A stretch of 43,326 nt of DNA, taken from CACORA01 sp044234625 (GTDB lineage Bacteria; Planctomycetota; Planctomycetia; Pirellulales; UBA1268). Both the position numbers and the translations under genes were made by a program. This document shows positions 23,246 through 30,734 of this stretch, piece by piece (the stretch's first letter is position 1; each line of letters begins with the position of its first letter). The notes under the pieces are model-generated. The model saw nothing but the letters and a program-made list of their open reading frames with translations, did not search any database and was not told where the DNA came from. The DNA is taken from the NCBI GenBank assembly GCA_044234625.1, contig JBIIIP010000012.1:1-43326 (forward strand). The letters run 5' to 3'.

Positions 23246-23752
23246 TCAGCCCGCCGGCGGAGCCCCGGCCCTGCCGGCGGCGAGGCCGCGGGCCCGCGCC
23301 GCCATCTGCCGGTGCTTTTCGTGGGTTTCCAGGTCGAAGCCGCCGAACGAATCGGCCACGCCATCGCCGGCATAACGGGCGCCGCAGCGGTAGCAGGTGA
23401 GACATTCCGGCACCATGAAATACAGCACCACGTCGAGCAGCGCGGTGCCGAAGAGGATGGCGAACGTGGCCACCAACTCCCGCATCGCCCAGGCCACGCA
23501 GCTGCCCGCCAAGCCGATGGCCACGATGCCCACGCCGACCCGCTGCGGAAAATCCTTGCGGCGAAAGAGTTCCGTGCTCGGACAGACCAGGCAGCGGCGG
23601 AGCCGCAGGCCGCCCTCGGCGGCCTGGTCGATTCCCTCGGCCGGCAGCTGCAGCACCGCGTGGCAGGCCGTGCAGGCGAGGGCGTTTTCCCTTTCCACGC
23701 CGGCGTGCGTGACGGTGGCATGGCAGGCGGGGCAGGCGTAGGTGATCCGCAT
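23246..23752 (-). CDS. Zinc-ribbon membrane protein of unknown function
   Basis: The 168-aa protein has a Cys-pair ribbon ACPACHATVTHAG with a second pair CTACHAV (residues 7-31), a third pair CLVC (about 54-57), and CLTCYRCGARYAGDG (about 117-131). Between them are two hydrophobic segments, VGIVAIGLAGSCVAWAM and LVATFAILFGTALLDVVLYFMV. It is probably an inner-membrane protein with cytosolic metal-binding ribbons. I do not recognise the family. It sits 32 bp before the FAD/Fe-S dehydrogenase and 17 bp after the next membrane gene, so the two membrane proteins may work with that enzyme. Confidence 0.7.
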   Translation of the reverse strand: MRITYACPACHATVTHAGVERENALACTACHAVLQLPAEGIDQAAEGGLRLRRCLVCPSTELFRRKDFPQRVGVGIVAIGLAGSCVAWAMRELVATFAILFGTALLDVVLYFMVPECLTCYRCGARYAGDGVADSFGGFDLETHEKHRQMAARARGLAAGRAGAPPAG

Positions 23753-23769
23753 GGTGGCCGTCGCGAGGG

Positions 23770-24507
23770 TCAGGCGGCTCCGCGGATCGATCCGAGGAGC
23801 TGGCCCGCCAGTTCGCCGGTGATGGCGGCCAGGCAGGCCACGTACAGGATACCCGTGGCGCTCTGGGTGTTGGGAATGTCAAGCGTCTTGCGGCTCATGA
23901 CGAGCAGAATTGGCAGGCCCACGAGGCCCGCCAGCCACCGCAGCGACACGATGGCCAGCGTGGCCCGGTCGGCGGATCCAAACTGCCCCCAGGCCGCGTA
24001 GGCGGCCGCGGCCGCCACGGCGAGTTGGGCGGCCCAGGCCACGAGCGCCACGTCGATCGTGCGTTTCAGGGCGTCGATCCGCATGCCCGGCGCGTTGAGA
24101 TACCAGTGGCCAAGCAGCATGGCATGGACGGTCAGCCCCACCACGAGCCCCGAGAGGAGCGCCGTCGCGCCGCGGCCCACGCCGGCCCCCTGCCCCGTGG
24201 CCACGAGCACGGCGGCCACGGCCAACGCGAGGCCACTCGCGGCGCACAGACCGGTTCCCAGGCGATCGCGCCGGGCATACCACGCCACGCTTCCCAGCCA
24301 GGCAGCCACGGCACCCACTCCGGCGAGCCACGCCACCGCAGCGGCCTGGGCCGAGCCGGCGAGCAGCGCCGCGAACGTGGCCAGGCCCATCACCACGAGC
24401 AGGTTGATCCGAAAGAAGCCGGCCGGCACCCATGCCAGCGGCGTGAGGAGCAGGCCCGCCGCCATGCCCCAGCCGAAGCGGCAGAGGAAGTCGATGAGCA
24501 GCGTCAT
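23770..24507 (-). CDS. Polytopic membrane protein of unknown function
   Basis: The 245-aa protein is almost wholly hydrophobic, with about eight predicted membrane segments such as GMAAGLLLTPLAWVPAGFF, LLVVMGLATFAALLAG, LCAASGLALAVAAVLVAT and LSGLVVGLTVHAMLLGHWY. Loops hold YLNAPGMRIDALKR and MSRKTLDIPNTQSATG. His residues at VHAMLLGHW might bind haem, but that is only a thought. No family is recognised. It lies between folE (13 bp away) and the zinc-ribbon membrane gene (17 bp). Confidence 0.65.
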   Translation of the reverse strand: MTLLIDFLCRFGWGMAAGLLLTPLAWVPAGFFRINLLVVMGLATFAALLAGSAQAAAVAWLAGVGAVAAWLGSVAWYARRDRLGTGLCAASGLALAVAAVLVATGQGAGVGRGATALLSGLVVGLTVHAMLLGHWYLNAPGMRIDALKRTIDVALVAWAAQLAVAAAAAYAAWGQFGSADRATLAIVSLRWLAGLVGLPILLVMSRKTLDIPNTQSATGILYVACLAAITGELAGQLLGSIRGAA

Positions 24508-24520
24508 GCGGCAGCGGCCG

Positions 24521-25186
24521 TCATGGCGACCGACCGTAGATGAGCGAGAGCACTTCCGCGCGGCTGGAGATGTTGGTGCGGAAGAGGCCCTTCATGGCCG
24601 ACGTCACGCACACGCTCGCCGGTTTGCGCACGCCGCGGATCGTCATGCAGGTGTGCGTGGCCTCCACGACCACGGCCACGCCCTTCGCGCCCAGATCGTG
24701 CTCCAGAAGGTCGGCAATCTGCTCGGTCATCCGCTCCTGCACCTGCGGCCGGTGCGACACCACCTCCACGACGCGGGCCAACTTGCTCAACCCCAGCACG
24801 CGGCCGTCCGGCAGATAGCCGATGTGGGCGTGGCCCATGAAGGGGAGAAGATGGTGCTCGCACACGCTGTTGAAGGCGATGTCGCGGACGAGGACGATCT
24901 CGTCGTATTTCTCCGTGAAGGCCTTCCGCAGGTGCTCCCGCGGATCCTGCCTGAGGCCCGTGAACATCTCGGCATACATGCGCGCGACGCGGGCCGGCGT
25001 CTCGACGAGCCCCTCGCGGTCAGGATCCTCTCCCACGGCCAGGAGGATCTCGCGGACGGCGCGCTCGATGCGGGCGTGGTCGACCCCCTGTTCGGCCGCG
25101 GCCAGGGGGTCGTCGGAGTCGGACCCGCAGCCCCGTTGGCCGCCGGTCGCCGGGGAGGAGGAACGCTGGGCATCGTGTGTGGGCAT
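24521..25186 (-). CDS. folE: GTP cyclohydrolase I
   Basis: FolE turns GTP into dihydroneopterin triphosphate for folate (and in some bacteria queuosine). The 221-aa product has a short variable head, then ETPARVARMYAEMFTGL, and NSVCEHHLLPFMGHAHIGYLP. The zinc ligands are Cys109, His112 and Cys180 (EATHTCMTIRGVRK), and VGL-like GLSKLARVV holds the GTP site. Residue numbers match E. coli FolE to within one. It is in the same run as moaA, another GTP-using cofactor enzyme. Confidence 0.97.
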   Translation of the reverse strand: MPTHDAQRSSSPATGGQRGCGSDSDDPLAAAEQGVDHARIERAVREILLAVGEDPDREGLVETPARVARMYAEMFTGLRQDPREHLRKAFTEKYDEIVLVRDIAFNSVCEHHLLPFMGHAHIGYLPDGRVLGLSKLARVVEVVSHRPQVQERMTEQIADLLEHDLGAKGVAVVVEATHTCMTIRGVRKPASVCVTSAMKGLFRTNISSRAEVLSLIYGRSP

Positions 25187-25244
25187 GAAGAAACCTTACC
25201 ACACCGCGTCGGCCGGCGGCCCCACGCAGCTTTTTCCGCGGCCA

Positions 25245-25937
25245 TCAGTTCGCGCTGAATTCCGGCGGGAAAGCCTTCCGCGCGACTGCGGCCGGGCGGT
25301 CCGAAAGCGCCTCCAGCAGGAGATGCGTGCGGCGGAAGATGTCGCATTCCGCGAGCAGCCGCATCTTCCACTCCAGGTTGAGGTCGATCGTGTAGGCGAC
25401 GATGTCGGCGAGCATGCCGAGCGTGATCTGGCTGCCGAGCAACTGGTCGAGCTGGTCGTAGGCCGCCGGCATCTTCGGCATCGCCTTCTTGAAGGCCGCC
25501 AGGAGCCGCTGCTGCAAGTCCGCGGCCAGCGCGGGAGTGGCGTCCTCCGGCTCGTACTCCTCGAGAATCTCCGACTGCACCACGCGAAACAACTTCTTGG
25601 GGGGCAGCTCGCTCACCAGCCGAATCCGCCGCACCCCGAGGAGCAACGTGTTGTAGGTGCCCTCCGGCGTGAGCTGGTGCGTGGCCACGCGACACAGGCA
25701 CGCGGTCGATCGCAGCGTCGGTCGGCCCTCGTACTCCTGCTCCCAGCCCGGCGCGAGCACGCCCAGGGCGATCAACCGATCGTCTTCCACCGCCTCTTCG
25801 AGCATCGCCCGATACCGTGGCTCGAAGATGTGCAACGCCTGCATGACGTGCGGAAACATGACCAGGTTCGGTAGCGGAAAAACCCGCGCGAACCCCTTGA
25901 ACTGTTCGGGCGAGAAGGAGAGCGGTTCCTCGAACAT
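25245..25937 (-). CDS. LON-substrate-binding-domain protein
   Basis: The 230-aa protein is a stand-alone Lon N-terminal domain without ATPase or protease. It reads FARVFPLPNLVMFPHVMQALHIFEPRYRAML, then LIALGVLAPGWEQEY, CLCRVATHQLTPEGTYN and LLLGVRRIRLV, followed by an all-helical C-terminal part (LQQRLLAAFKKAM, ADIVAYTIDLNLEWKMRLLAE). The fold is assigned with confidence; its client or partner is not known. The ATG starts 3 bp after the DUF309 stop. Confidence 0.88.
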   Translation of the reverse strand: MFEEPLSFSPEQFKGFARVFPLPNLVMFPHVMQALHIFEPRYRAMLEEAVEDDRLIALGVLAPGWEQEYEGRPTLRSTACLCRVATHQLTPEGTYNTLLLGVRRIRLVSELPPKKLFRVVQSEILEEYEPEDATPALAADLQQRLLAAFKKAMPKMPAAYDQLDQLLGSQITLGMLADIVAYTIDLNLEWKMRLLAECDIFRRTHLLLEALSDRPAAVARKAFPPEFSAN

Positions 25938-25940
25938 GAT

Positions 25941-26345
25941 TCAGCCCACCGCAGGGGGAGGATCGAGATGAATCTCAGGAAGCAGGTCGGGGTCGAGCTC
26001 GATCTCCGGAAATTCTTCAGTGCTGGCCGCCACCTCCGCCAGGCAGGTGTCGAAGGAGGCGAGAAACGCGGCCACGTCCAGCCCCATGTGCTTGGGGGCA
26101 TACGGCTCTAAGTAGCCGCGGGCACTGCGATGCAGCTTGCGGGCACCGCGGATGTTGCCGTTGCCGAAATGGTAGAGCGCCACGGCAGCCTGGATGAGTC
26201 CCTGGTAAAACGTCCGTGACGGCCCCCGATACTCCGTCCACAATTCCTCCCAGAGTTCGTGGCTATCGTAATAGTCGCAGGCGTTGAACTTCTCGATGCC
26301 CTGGAGGTAGAGCGGATCGTAGGCTTCCGGCTCCGTTGCGTGCAT
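25941..26345 (-). CDS. DUF309-family protein
   Basis: The 134-aa product contains the DUF309 pattern: GIEKFNACDYYDSHELWEELW (the HE-LWE core at about 29-34), then YQGLIQAAVALYHFGNGNIRGA and ARKLHRSARGYL. An acidic tail (PEIELDPDLLPEIHLD) closes it. The fold is a small helical bundle; no function is known. It is the first gene of the long minus-strand run, and only 20 bp separate its ATG from the divergent nth ATG, so promoters must overlap coding sequence. Confidence 0.85.
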   Translation of the reverse strand: MHATEPEAYDPLYLQGIEKFNACDYYDSHELWEELWTEYRGPSRTFYQGLIQAAVALYHFGNGNIRGARKLHRSARGYLEPYAPKHMGLDVAAFLASFDTCLAEVAASTEEFPEIELDPDLLPEIHLDPPPAVG

Positions 26346-26365
26346 GCTTCGCTCCCAGGTGACCC

Positions 26366-27082
26366 ATGAATCGTAGCACCAAGCGGCCTGTGGCAACCGC
26401 GCCGCCCCTGCGAATCCGTGGCCGCGAATCCGCCGCCCGGCGAAAAGAGCGGGCCCGGGCGCTAGCCGACCGGCTGGTGGCGGCCTACCCCGAGGCCCGC
26501 TGCTCCCTCGATTTTGCCAGTCCCTTCCAACTCGTCATCGCCACGATCCTCTCCGCGCAGTGCACCGACAAGCGGGTGAACATGGTCACGCCCGCCCTCT
26601 TCCGGCGCTGGCCCACCCCCGCCGCCCTGGCTCGGGGCACCCCCGCGCAGGTCGAGGCGGCCATCAAGACGACGGGGTTTTTCCGGGCCAAGGCCAAGAA
26701 CATCCGCGGCTGCTGCCAGGCCCTCGCAGAGCGGCATGGCGGCGAGGTGCCCCGGCGGTTGGAAGACCTCGTCAAACTGCCGGGTGTGGGCCGGAAGACG
26801 GCCAACGTCGTGCTCGGCAGCGGCTTCGGCCTGGCCGAGGGGGTGGTCGTCGACACGCACGTGGGGCGGATCTCGCGGCGGCTGGGGCTGACGCGGCATG
26901 CCGACGCCGTGCGGGCCGAGCGCGACCTCGTGGCCGTGCTCCCGCGCGAACAGTGGATCGGCTTCAGCCATCGGCTCATCGAGCACGGCCGCACGGTCTG
27001 CACGGCCCGCGCTCCGGCATGCCACCGCTGCATCCTGGCCGACCTCTGCCCGCGGCTCGGCGTGCGGGCGAAAGCTCCGTGA
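26366..27082 (+). CDS. nth: Endonuclease III
   Basis: Nth is a DNA glycosylase/AP lyase that removes oxidised pyrimidines. The 238-aa product has the helix-hairpin-helix LPGVGRKTANVV with catalytic Lys144, then VVVDTHVGRISRRLGL with Asp163. A 4Fe-4S cluster is held by Cys212, Cys219, Cys222 and Cys228 at the normal 6-2-5 spacing. The core LDFASPFQLVIATILSAQCTDKRVN begins near residue 48 (read in two blocks), so the basic N-terminus is about 25 residues longer than in E. coli; a later start is possible. Confidence 0.95.
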   Translation: MNRSTKRPVATAPPLRIRGRESAARRKERARALADRLVAAYPEARCSLDFASPFQLVIATILSAQCTDKRVNMVTPALFRRWPTPAALARGTPAQVEAAIKTTGFFRAKAKNIRGCCQALAERHGGEVPRRLEDLVKLPGVGRKTANVVLGSGFGLAEGVVVDTHVGRISRRLGLTRHADAVRAERDLVAVLPREQWIGFSHRLIEHGRTVCTARAPACHRCILADLCPRLGVRAKAP

Positions 27083-27188
27083 AAAACGCCGCGCGGCGCG
27101 GCAGCCCATGGGAAGTCTCGGCCGGAGAGCGTACAATCCGCGGCCGTCAGACAGGTGTGCCCCGCCCCTTTCGCCGCAGGAGCCTCCG

Positions 27189-27788
27189 ATGATCCTCTCC
27201 GGAAACGAGATCAACCAGCAACTCGGCGGCAACATTGTGATCGAGCCCTTCGACGAGAAGAAGCTCAACCCCAACAGCTACAACCTCTCGCTCCACGACG
27301 AACTGCTCGTCTACGAGGAGGTGGTGCTCGACATGCGGAAGAGCAACCGCGTGACCCGGGTCACGATCCCCGAAGAGGGCCTCGTGCTCACGCCGAACCA
27401 GCTCTACCTCGGCCGCACGGTGGAGCGCACCGAGACTCACAACCTCGTGCCCATGATCGAGGGCCGCAGCTCGATCGGCCGTCTCGGCCTGTTCGTCCAC
27501 GTCACAGCCGGCTTCGGCGACGTCGGCTTCTGTGGCTACTGGACGCTGGAGATGTTCGCCGTGCAACCGGTGAAGATCTACCCGGGCGTCGCCATCTGCC
27601 AGATGTTTTTCCACCAGATCGCCGGCGCCATCACCGAATATTCGAGCGACAAATACCAGCACAACCGCGACATCCAGCCGAGCATGCTGTTTCGCGAGTT
27701 GGATGGCGGCGGCGGGGCCGACCCGCAGCTCGCGCTCACCTTCGGCGGCGACCGTGGCAGCCGCGTGCCCCAGTCCGCGGCGAGGTAG
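27189..27788 (+). CDS. dcd: dCTP deaminase
   Basis: Dcd deaminates dCTP to dUTP for thymidylate supply. The 199-aa product starts MILSGNEINQQL and has the signatures LNPNSYNLSLHDELLVY, TPNQLYLGRTVERTET, MIEGRSSIGRLGLFVH and GFGDVGFCGYWTLEMFAV. The RSS and R-G-L residues of the nucleotide site are in place. It is longer than the usual product at the C-terminus by a Gly-rich tail of about 20 residues. AGGAG lies about 7 bp upstream of the ATG. It is followed after 6 bp by aspS. Confidence 0.93.
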   Translation: MILSGNEINQQLGGNIVIEPFDEKKLNPNSYNLSLHDELLVYEEVVLDMRKSNRVTRVTIPEEGLVLTPNQLYLGRTVERTETHNLVPMIEGRSSIGRLGLFVHVTAGFGDVGFCGYWTLEMFAVQPVKIYPGVAICQMFFHQIAGAITEYSSDKYQHNRDIQPSMLFRELDGGGGADPQLALTFGGDRGSRVPQSAAR

Positions 27789-27794
27789 GCGGCC

Positions 27795-29588
27795 GTGCTC
27801 AGAACCCACACGTGCGGTGAATTGCGTCCCGAGCATCTCGGCCAGAAGGTGACGCTCTGCGGCTGGGTCGATCGCGTCCGCGACCACAAGGGCGTGATCT
27901 TCGTCGACCTCCGCGACCGTTGGGGCCGCACGCAGGTCGTGGCCGGTGCGGAAAGCCCGGCCGACGTGCTCGCCGTGGCCCGGGCGGTGCGGCCCGAGTG
28001 GGTGCTCAAGGTCACCGGCACGGTCGGCCCCCGTCCCGAGGGCACCGCCAATCCCAAGCTGGCGACCGGCGGGATCGAGGTGGCGATCACGGCCCTCGAG
28101 GTGCTCAACGAGGCCGAAACACCCGTCTTCCAGCCCGGCGCGACCGAGCTGCCCGGCGAGGAGGTGCGGCTTGAAAACCGTTGGCTGGACCTGCGGCGGC
28201 CGGCGATGCAGGAGAATCTCCTTCTGCGCAGCCGGATCGTGAAGATCATGCGCGACCACTTCGACGAACTGGGGTTCATCGACGTGGAAACGCCGATGCT
28301 CGGCCGCAGCACACCGGAAGGGGCCCGCGACTATCTCGTGCCCAGCCGCCTCGAACACGGCGCGTTCTTCGCCCTTCCGCAGTCGCCTCAGCTCTACAAA
28401 CAGCTGCTCATGATGGCCGGTTTCGACCGCTACGTGCAGGTGGCGAAATGCTTCCGTGACGAAGACCTGCGGGCCGACCGGCAGCCGGAATTCACGCAGC
28501 TCGACGTGGAGATGTCGTTCGTCGAGGCCGACGACGTGATGGGCGTGATCGAGGGCCTGGTGAAACGGACGGCCCGCGAGATTCTCGGCCTGGACGTGGC
28601 CCTGCCGTTGCCGCGGCTGACGTGGGACGAATGCATGGAGCGGTTCGGCCACGACGCCCCGGACCTGCGTTTTGGCCTGGAGATCACCGACCTCACGGCG
28701 GTCGCCGGCGAGAGCGACTTCCGCGTGTTTCGCGCCGCCCTGGAAGCCGGGGGCCGTGTGCGGGGCATCCGCGTGCCCGGCGCCGCGGCCCGTTTTTCGC
28801 GGAAGGATCTCGACGAACTGACGAAGGTGGCCGTCGAGGCGGGCGCCAAGGGGCTTGTGTGGCTGAAGGTGGAGGCCGACGGCAGTTGGTCCGGGCCGGT
28901 CGCCAAGAATCTCGGCGGCATCGGCGAGGCGCTCCGCGGGAAGCTGGCTGCGGAGCCGGGCGATCTGGCGCTCGTGGTGGCCGATTCCTTCGCCGTGACG
29001 TGCAAGGCGTTGCACATGCTCCGCAAGCGTCTCGGGGCGGAGCTGGGGCTCTTCGATCCGAAAAAGATGCACTTCTCGTGGGTCGTCGATTTCCCGATGT
29101 TTGCCCGCGACGACGAAACCGGCGGCTGGGCGTCGATGCACCATCCCTTCACGGCGCCGCGGCCGAGCGACCTCGACCTGTTGGAGGGCGATCCGGCGGC
29201 CTGCCGGGCGGTGGCCTACGACCTCGTGATCAACGGCTCGGAGGCCGGCGGCGGCACGATCCGCATCCACGACGGCGCCACGCAGGAGAAGGTTTTTCGG
29301 TTGCTGGGCGTCTCGGCCGACATGGCGCGGGATCGGTTTGGCTTCCTGCTCGACGCGCTCCGCAGCGGGGCACCGCCGCACGGTGGCATCGCCTTGGGCA
29401 TCGACCGGTGGGTGATGCTGTTTGGTGGTCTCGACTCGATCCGCGACGTGATCGCGTTTCCCAAGACGCAGAAGGCGAGCGACCTGATGACGGGGGCGCC
29501 GGCGATGGTGGAGGCGAAGCAGCTCGCGGAGCTTGGGGTGCGGGTGGTGGTGCCGCCGAAGCCGGAAGCCCAAAAAGCGGGAGGCTGA
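27795..29588 (+). CDS. aspS: Aspartyl-tRNA synthetase, probably non-discriminating
   Basis: The 597-aa class IIb synthetase starts at GTG 27795. It has an OB-fold anticodon domain (LCGWVDRVRDHKGVIFVDLR in two parts), class II motif 2 (QVAKCFRDEDLRADRQPEFTQ in two parts), the bacterial GAD insertion and motif 3 GIALGIDRWVML. Residue 31 is His and residue 83 is Gly. As I recall from work on Pseudomonas AspRS, His31 and Gly83 go with charging of both tRNA-Asp and tRNA-Asn, and Leu31 with discrimination. The enzyme may thus supply Asp-tRNA-Asn to GatCAB, an inference. It forms a pair with dcd (6-bp gap). Confidence 0.95.
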   Translation: MLRTHTCGELRPEHLGQKVTLCGWVDRVRDHKGVIFVDLRDRWGRTQVVAGAESPADVLAVARAVRPEWVLKVTGTVGPRPEGTANPKLATGGIEVAITALEVLNEAETPVFQPGATELPGEEVRLENRWLDLRRPAMQENLLLRSRIVKIMRDHFDELGFIDVETPMLGRSTPEGARDYLVPSRLEHGAFFALPQSPQLYKQLLMMAGFDRYVQVAKCFRDEDLRADRQPEFTQLDVEMSFVEADDVMGVIEGLVKRTAREILGLDVALPLPRLTWDECMERFGHDAPDLRFGLEITDLTAVAGESDFRVFRAALEAGGRVRGIRVPGAAARFSRKDLDELTKVAVEAGAKGLVWLKVEADGSWSGPVAKNLGGIGEALRGKLAAEPGDLALVVADSFAVTCKALHMLRKRLGAELGLFDPKKMHFSWVVDFPMFARDDETGGWASMHHPFTAPRPSDLDLLEGDPAACRAVAYDLVINGSEAGGGTIRIHDGATQEKVFRLLGVSADMARDRFGFLLDALRSGAPPHGGIALGIDRWVMLFGGLDSIRDVIAFPKTQKASDLMTGAPAMVEAKQLAELGVRVVVPPKPEAQKAGG

Positions 29589-29611
29589 GCGTGGGCGTCG
29601 CCGGATGCGTC

Positions 29612-29656
29612 GCCATCGGCGACCAAGTCGAAAAGGCCAGGAGGGCTTTTCGACGC
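29612..29656 (+). repeat. 45-bp repeat with hairpin, copy 1
   Basis: This 45-bp sequence differs by one base from 29729-29773. Each copy holds an inverted pair GTCGAAAAG/CTTTTCGAC that can form a 9-bp stem. Copy 1 begins 24 bp after the aspS stop. It may act as a transcription stop or RNA-stability hairpin. Confidence 0.85.
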
Positions 29657-29680
29657 CCCCGCAGTAGAGTCGGATACAAC

Positions 29681-29705
29681 AAGGCATCGCGGGATGCGAT
29701 GCCTT
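29681..29705 (+). terminator. Strong hairpin, probable aspS terminator
   Basis: AAGGCATCGC, loop GGGAT, GCGATGCCTT is a perfect 10-bp stem, followed by TTG. The short T-run is part of the stem end, so intrinsic termination is plausible but not ideal. Confidence 0.55.
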
Positions 29706-29706
29706 T

Positions 29707-29737
29707 GCCGATGGCAACCCTTGGCGTTGCCATCGGC
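29707..29737 (+). repeat. Perfect 12-bp inverted repeat
   Basis: GCCGATGGCAAC, loop CCTTGGC, GTTGCCATCGGC form a perfect 12-bp stem. It overlaps the start of the second 45-bp repeat, so folding of one excludes part of the other. Confidence 0.8.
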
Positions 29738-29773
29738 GACCAAGTCGAAAAGGTCAGGAGGGCTTTTCGACGC
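29729..29773 (+). repeat. 45-bp repeat with hairpin, copy 2
   Basis: Differs from copy 1 (29612-29656) at one position (GGTCAGG for GGCCAGG). The copy ends 8 bp before the tRNA-Val gene, so its hairpin would lie in the immediate upstream region of the tRNA. Confidence 0.85.
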
Positions 29774-29781
29774 TCAAAATA

Positions 29782-29855
29782 GGGCGACTAGCTCAATTGG
29801 TCAGAGCACCTCGTTTACACCGAGGGGGTTGGGGGTTCGAGTCCCTCGTCGCCCA
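29782..29855 (+). tRNA. tRNA-Val (anticodon TAC)
   Basis: The 74-nt cloverleaf has acceptor GGGCGAC pairing with GTCGCCC. The D arm holds GCTCAATTGGTCAGAGC, the anticodon stem-loop CCTCG-TTTACAC-CGAGG has anticodon TAC, and the T arm is GGGGGTTCGAGTCCCTC. The CCA end is not encoded (GTG follows the discriminator A). Confidence 0.97.
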
Positions 29856-29946
29856 GTGGGTCGTTCGTGACGTCGCTGCGTCGGCTCGGGCGGGAGACGA
29901 AAAGGTTCAACCCGGCTTTGGGCTCCCCGTTCACAGGCGGCTCAGG

Positions 29947-30036
29947 ACGAGGCCCGGAGGGCCGGGTTCGAGCCAGCGGGCGGATGCCCGCCAAGAAACC
30001 TGAGGCCACGATGGCGAAGGTTTCGTGAAGCAAGCC
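29947..30036 (-). repeat. Diverged copy of the 76-bp unit (type C module)
   Basis: Read on the minus strand it gives GCTTCACGAAACCTTCGCCA, then ATCGTGGCCTCAGG, TTTCTTGGCGGGC and CGAACCCGGCCCTCCGGGCC. It matches 5753-5904 with scattered substitutions and a few inserted bases. Confidence 0.75.
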
Positions 30037-30059
30037 CTCCGGTCTGTGACTAGATAGTT

Positions 30060-30081
30060 TGACAGACCGGAGGTCTGTCGC
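30060..30081 (-). repeat. Short palindrome (type D module), copy 2
   Basis: GACAGACC-GGA-GGTCTGTC forms an 8-bp perfect stem. With flanks CTAGATAG and CGCCAC it matches the reverse of the 5961-5993 module. Confidence 0.75.
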
Positions 30082-30099
30082 CACTGACCGAACGGGCGA

Positions 30100-30248
30100 G
30101 GCACGGGGCTGCCCATGCCCTCGAGCGGGCTATGGGAGCAAGCGGAGGCAGGATGCCGAAGCGCAGCGGACATGCAGAGAGCCGAGGCCGGGAGGGCCGA
30201 GGCGAACGTCCGCGCGAGGGTGTGGGCAGCCCCGTGCCGGTTTGAGCC
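30100..30248 (+). repeat. Inverted-terminus intergenic element, type A, copy 3
   Basis: The ends GGCACGGGGCTGCCCA (30100-30115) and TGGGCAGCCCCGTGCC (30223-30238) are perfect 16-bp inverted repeats, 139 bp overall, as in copy 2 but reversed. The centre differs: the 9-bp stem of copies 1 and 2 is replaced by GCCGAGGCC...GGCCGAGGC, a direct rather than inverted pair. The flank GGTTTGAGCC follows the right end. Confidence 0.85.
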
Positions 30249-30295
30249 ACAAAAGCGTCTTCTGAGCGGGTCATGCCGCGCCTGCGGGCGTGAGC

Positions 30296-30547
30296 TCAGA
30301 AGCAGCCATTGCGAACCTCCTGCGTGATCAACTGCTTCAGGCGGCAGATCGCCTGCTGCTCCAAGACTTTCGCGTCCTGCCAGAACTGCCGCAGGTCGTC
30401 CCGCCACTCGGCATTGGCGATGTATTGGTCATACCGCCACAGCGAGTCGAGCCGGCGGCTCAGTTCGTGGACGAGATCGTGGTCGTGATCGGCACAGCCC
30501 GCCGACTCACCCAAGTGCTCCATTTCCCGTTCGGCAGCGAGTTTCAC
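30296..30547 (-). CDS. Small protein of unknown function
   Basis: From a GTG at 30547 the product is 83 aa, soluble and probably helical: LAAEREMEHLGESAG, then HDLVHELSRRLDSLWRYDQYI, DDLRQFWQDAKVLEQQAICRL and KQLITQEV. GTG is preferred because AGAGGAGA lies 7 bp upstream; an ATG further upstream would add a stretch with a run of four Phe codons encoded by a poly-A tract. The pattern of Leu/Ile with charged residues suggests a two- or three-helix bundle. No family is recognised. It faces the repeat island. Confidence 0.62.
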   Translation of the reverse strand: MKLAAEREMEHLGESAGCADHDHDLVHELSRRLDSLWRYDQYIANAEWRDDLRQFWQDAKVLEQQAICRLKQLITQEVRNGCF

Positions 30548-30734
30548 CTGTTGTCTCCTCTCGAAAAAAAACACGAAGCCGGGCGCTCCGACCGTGGAGA
30601 ACATGTGTTGGCGCGACGTGCACCTCCCGGCAAACGGTAGGCAGGCGATGCACGCACGGGCAAACCGGCCTCCTTCGCGCAGGGCCGCGTGGAGCAGACA
30701 GTTTGCAGTGTCCGTCGGCGCGCCGGCGCTCCAC

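Larger units (their letters stand above)
29856..30295. other. Repeat island between tRNA-Val and a convergent small gene
   Basis: The 440-bp gap repeats the modules of the 5.6-6.1 kb island on the opposite strand: a solo type B-like end near 29908-29933 (CAACCCGGCTTTGGGC and CTCCCCGT), a diverged 76-bp unit (29947-30036), a palindrome (30060-30081) and a complete type A element (30100-30248). No gene is supported. Confidence 0.8.

Noticed and set aside
27147..29717. 856-codon open frame on the minus strand across dcd and aspS
   Set aside because: It is antisense to two conserved enzymes. Its His/Arg/Leu-rich translation is typical of a shadow of GC-biased third positions, and no domain is seen.
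29950..29975. T-arm-like sequence GGGTTCGAGCC suggesting a broken tRNA
   Set aside because: It belongs to the diverged 76-bp repeat unit; the other copies lack it and no other tRNA arm is present.
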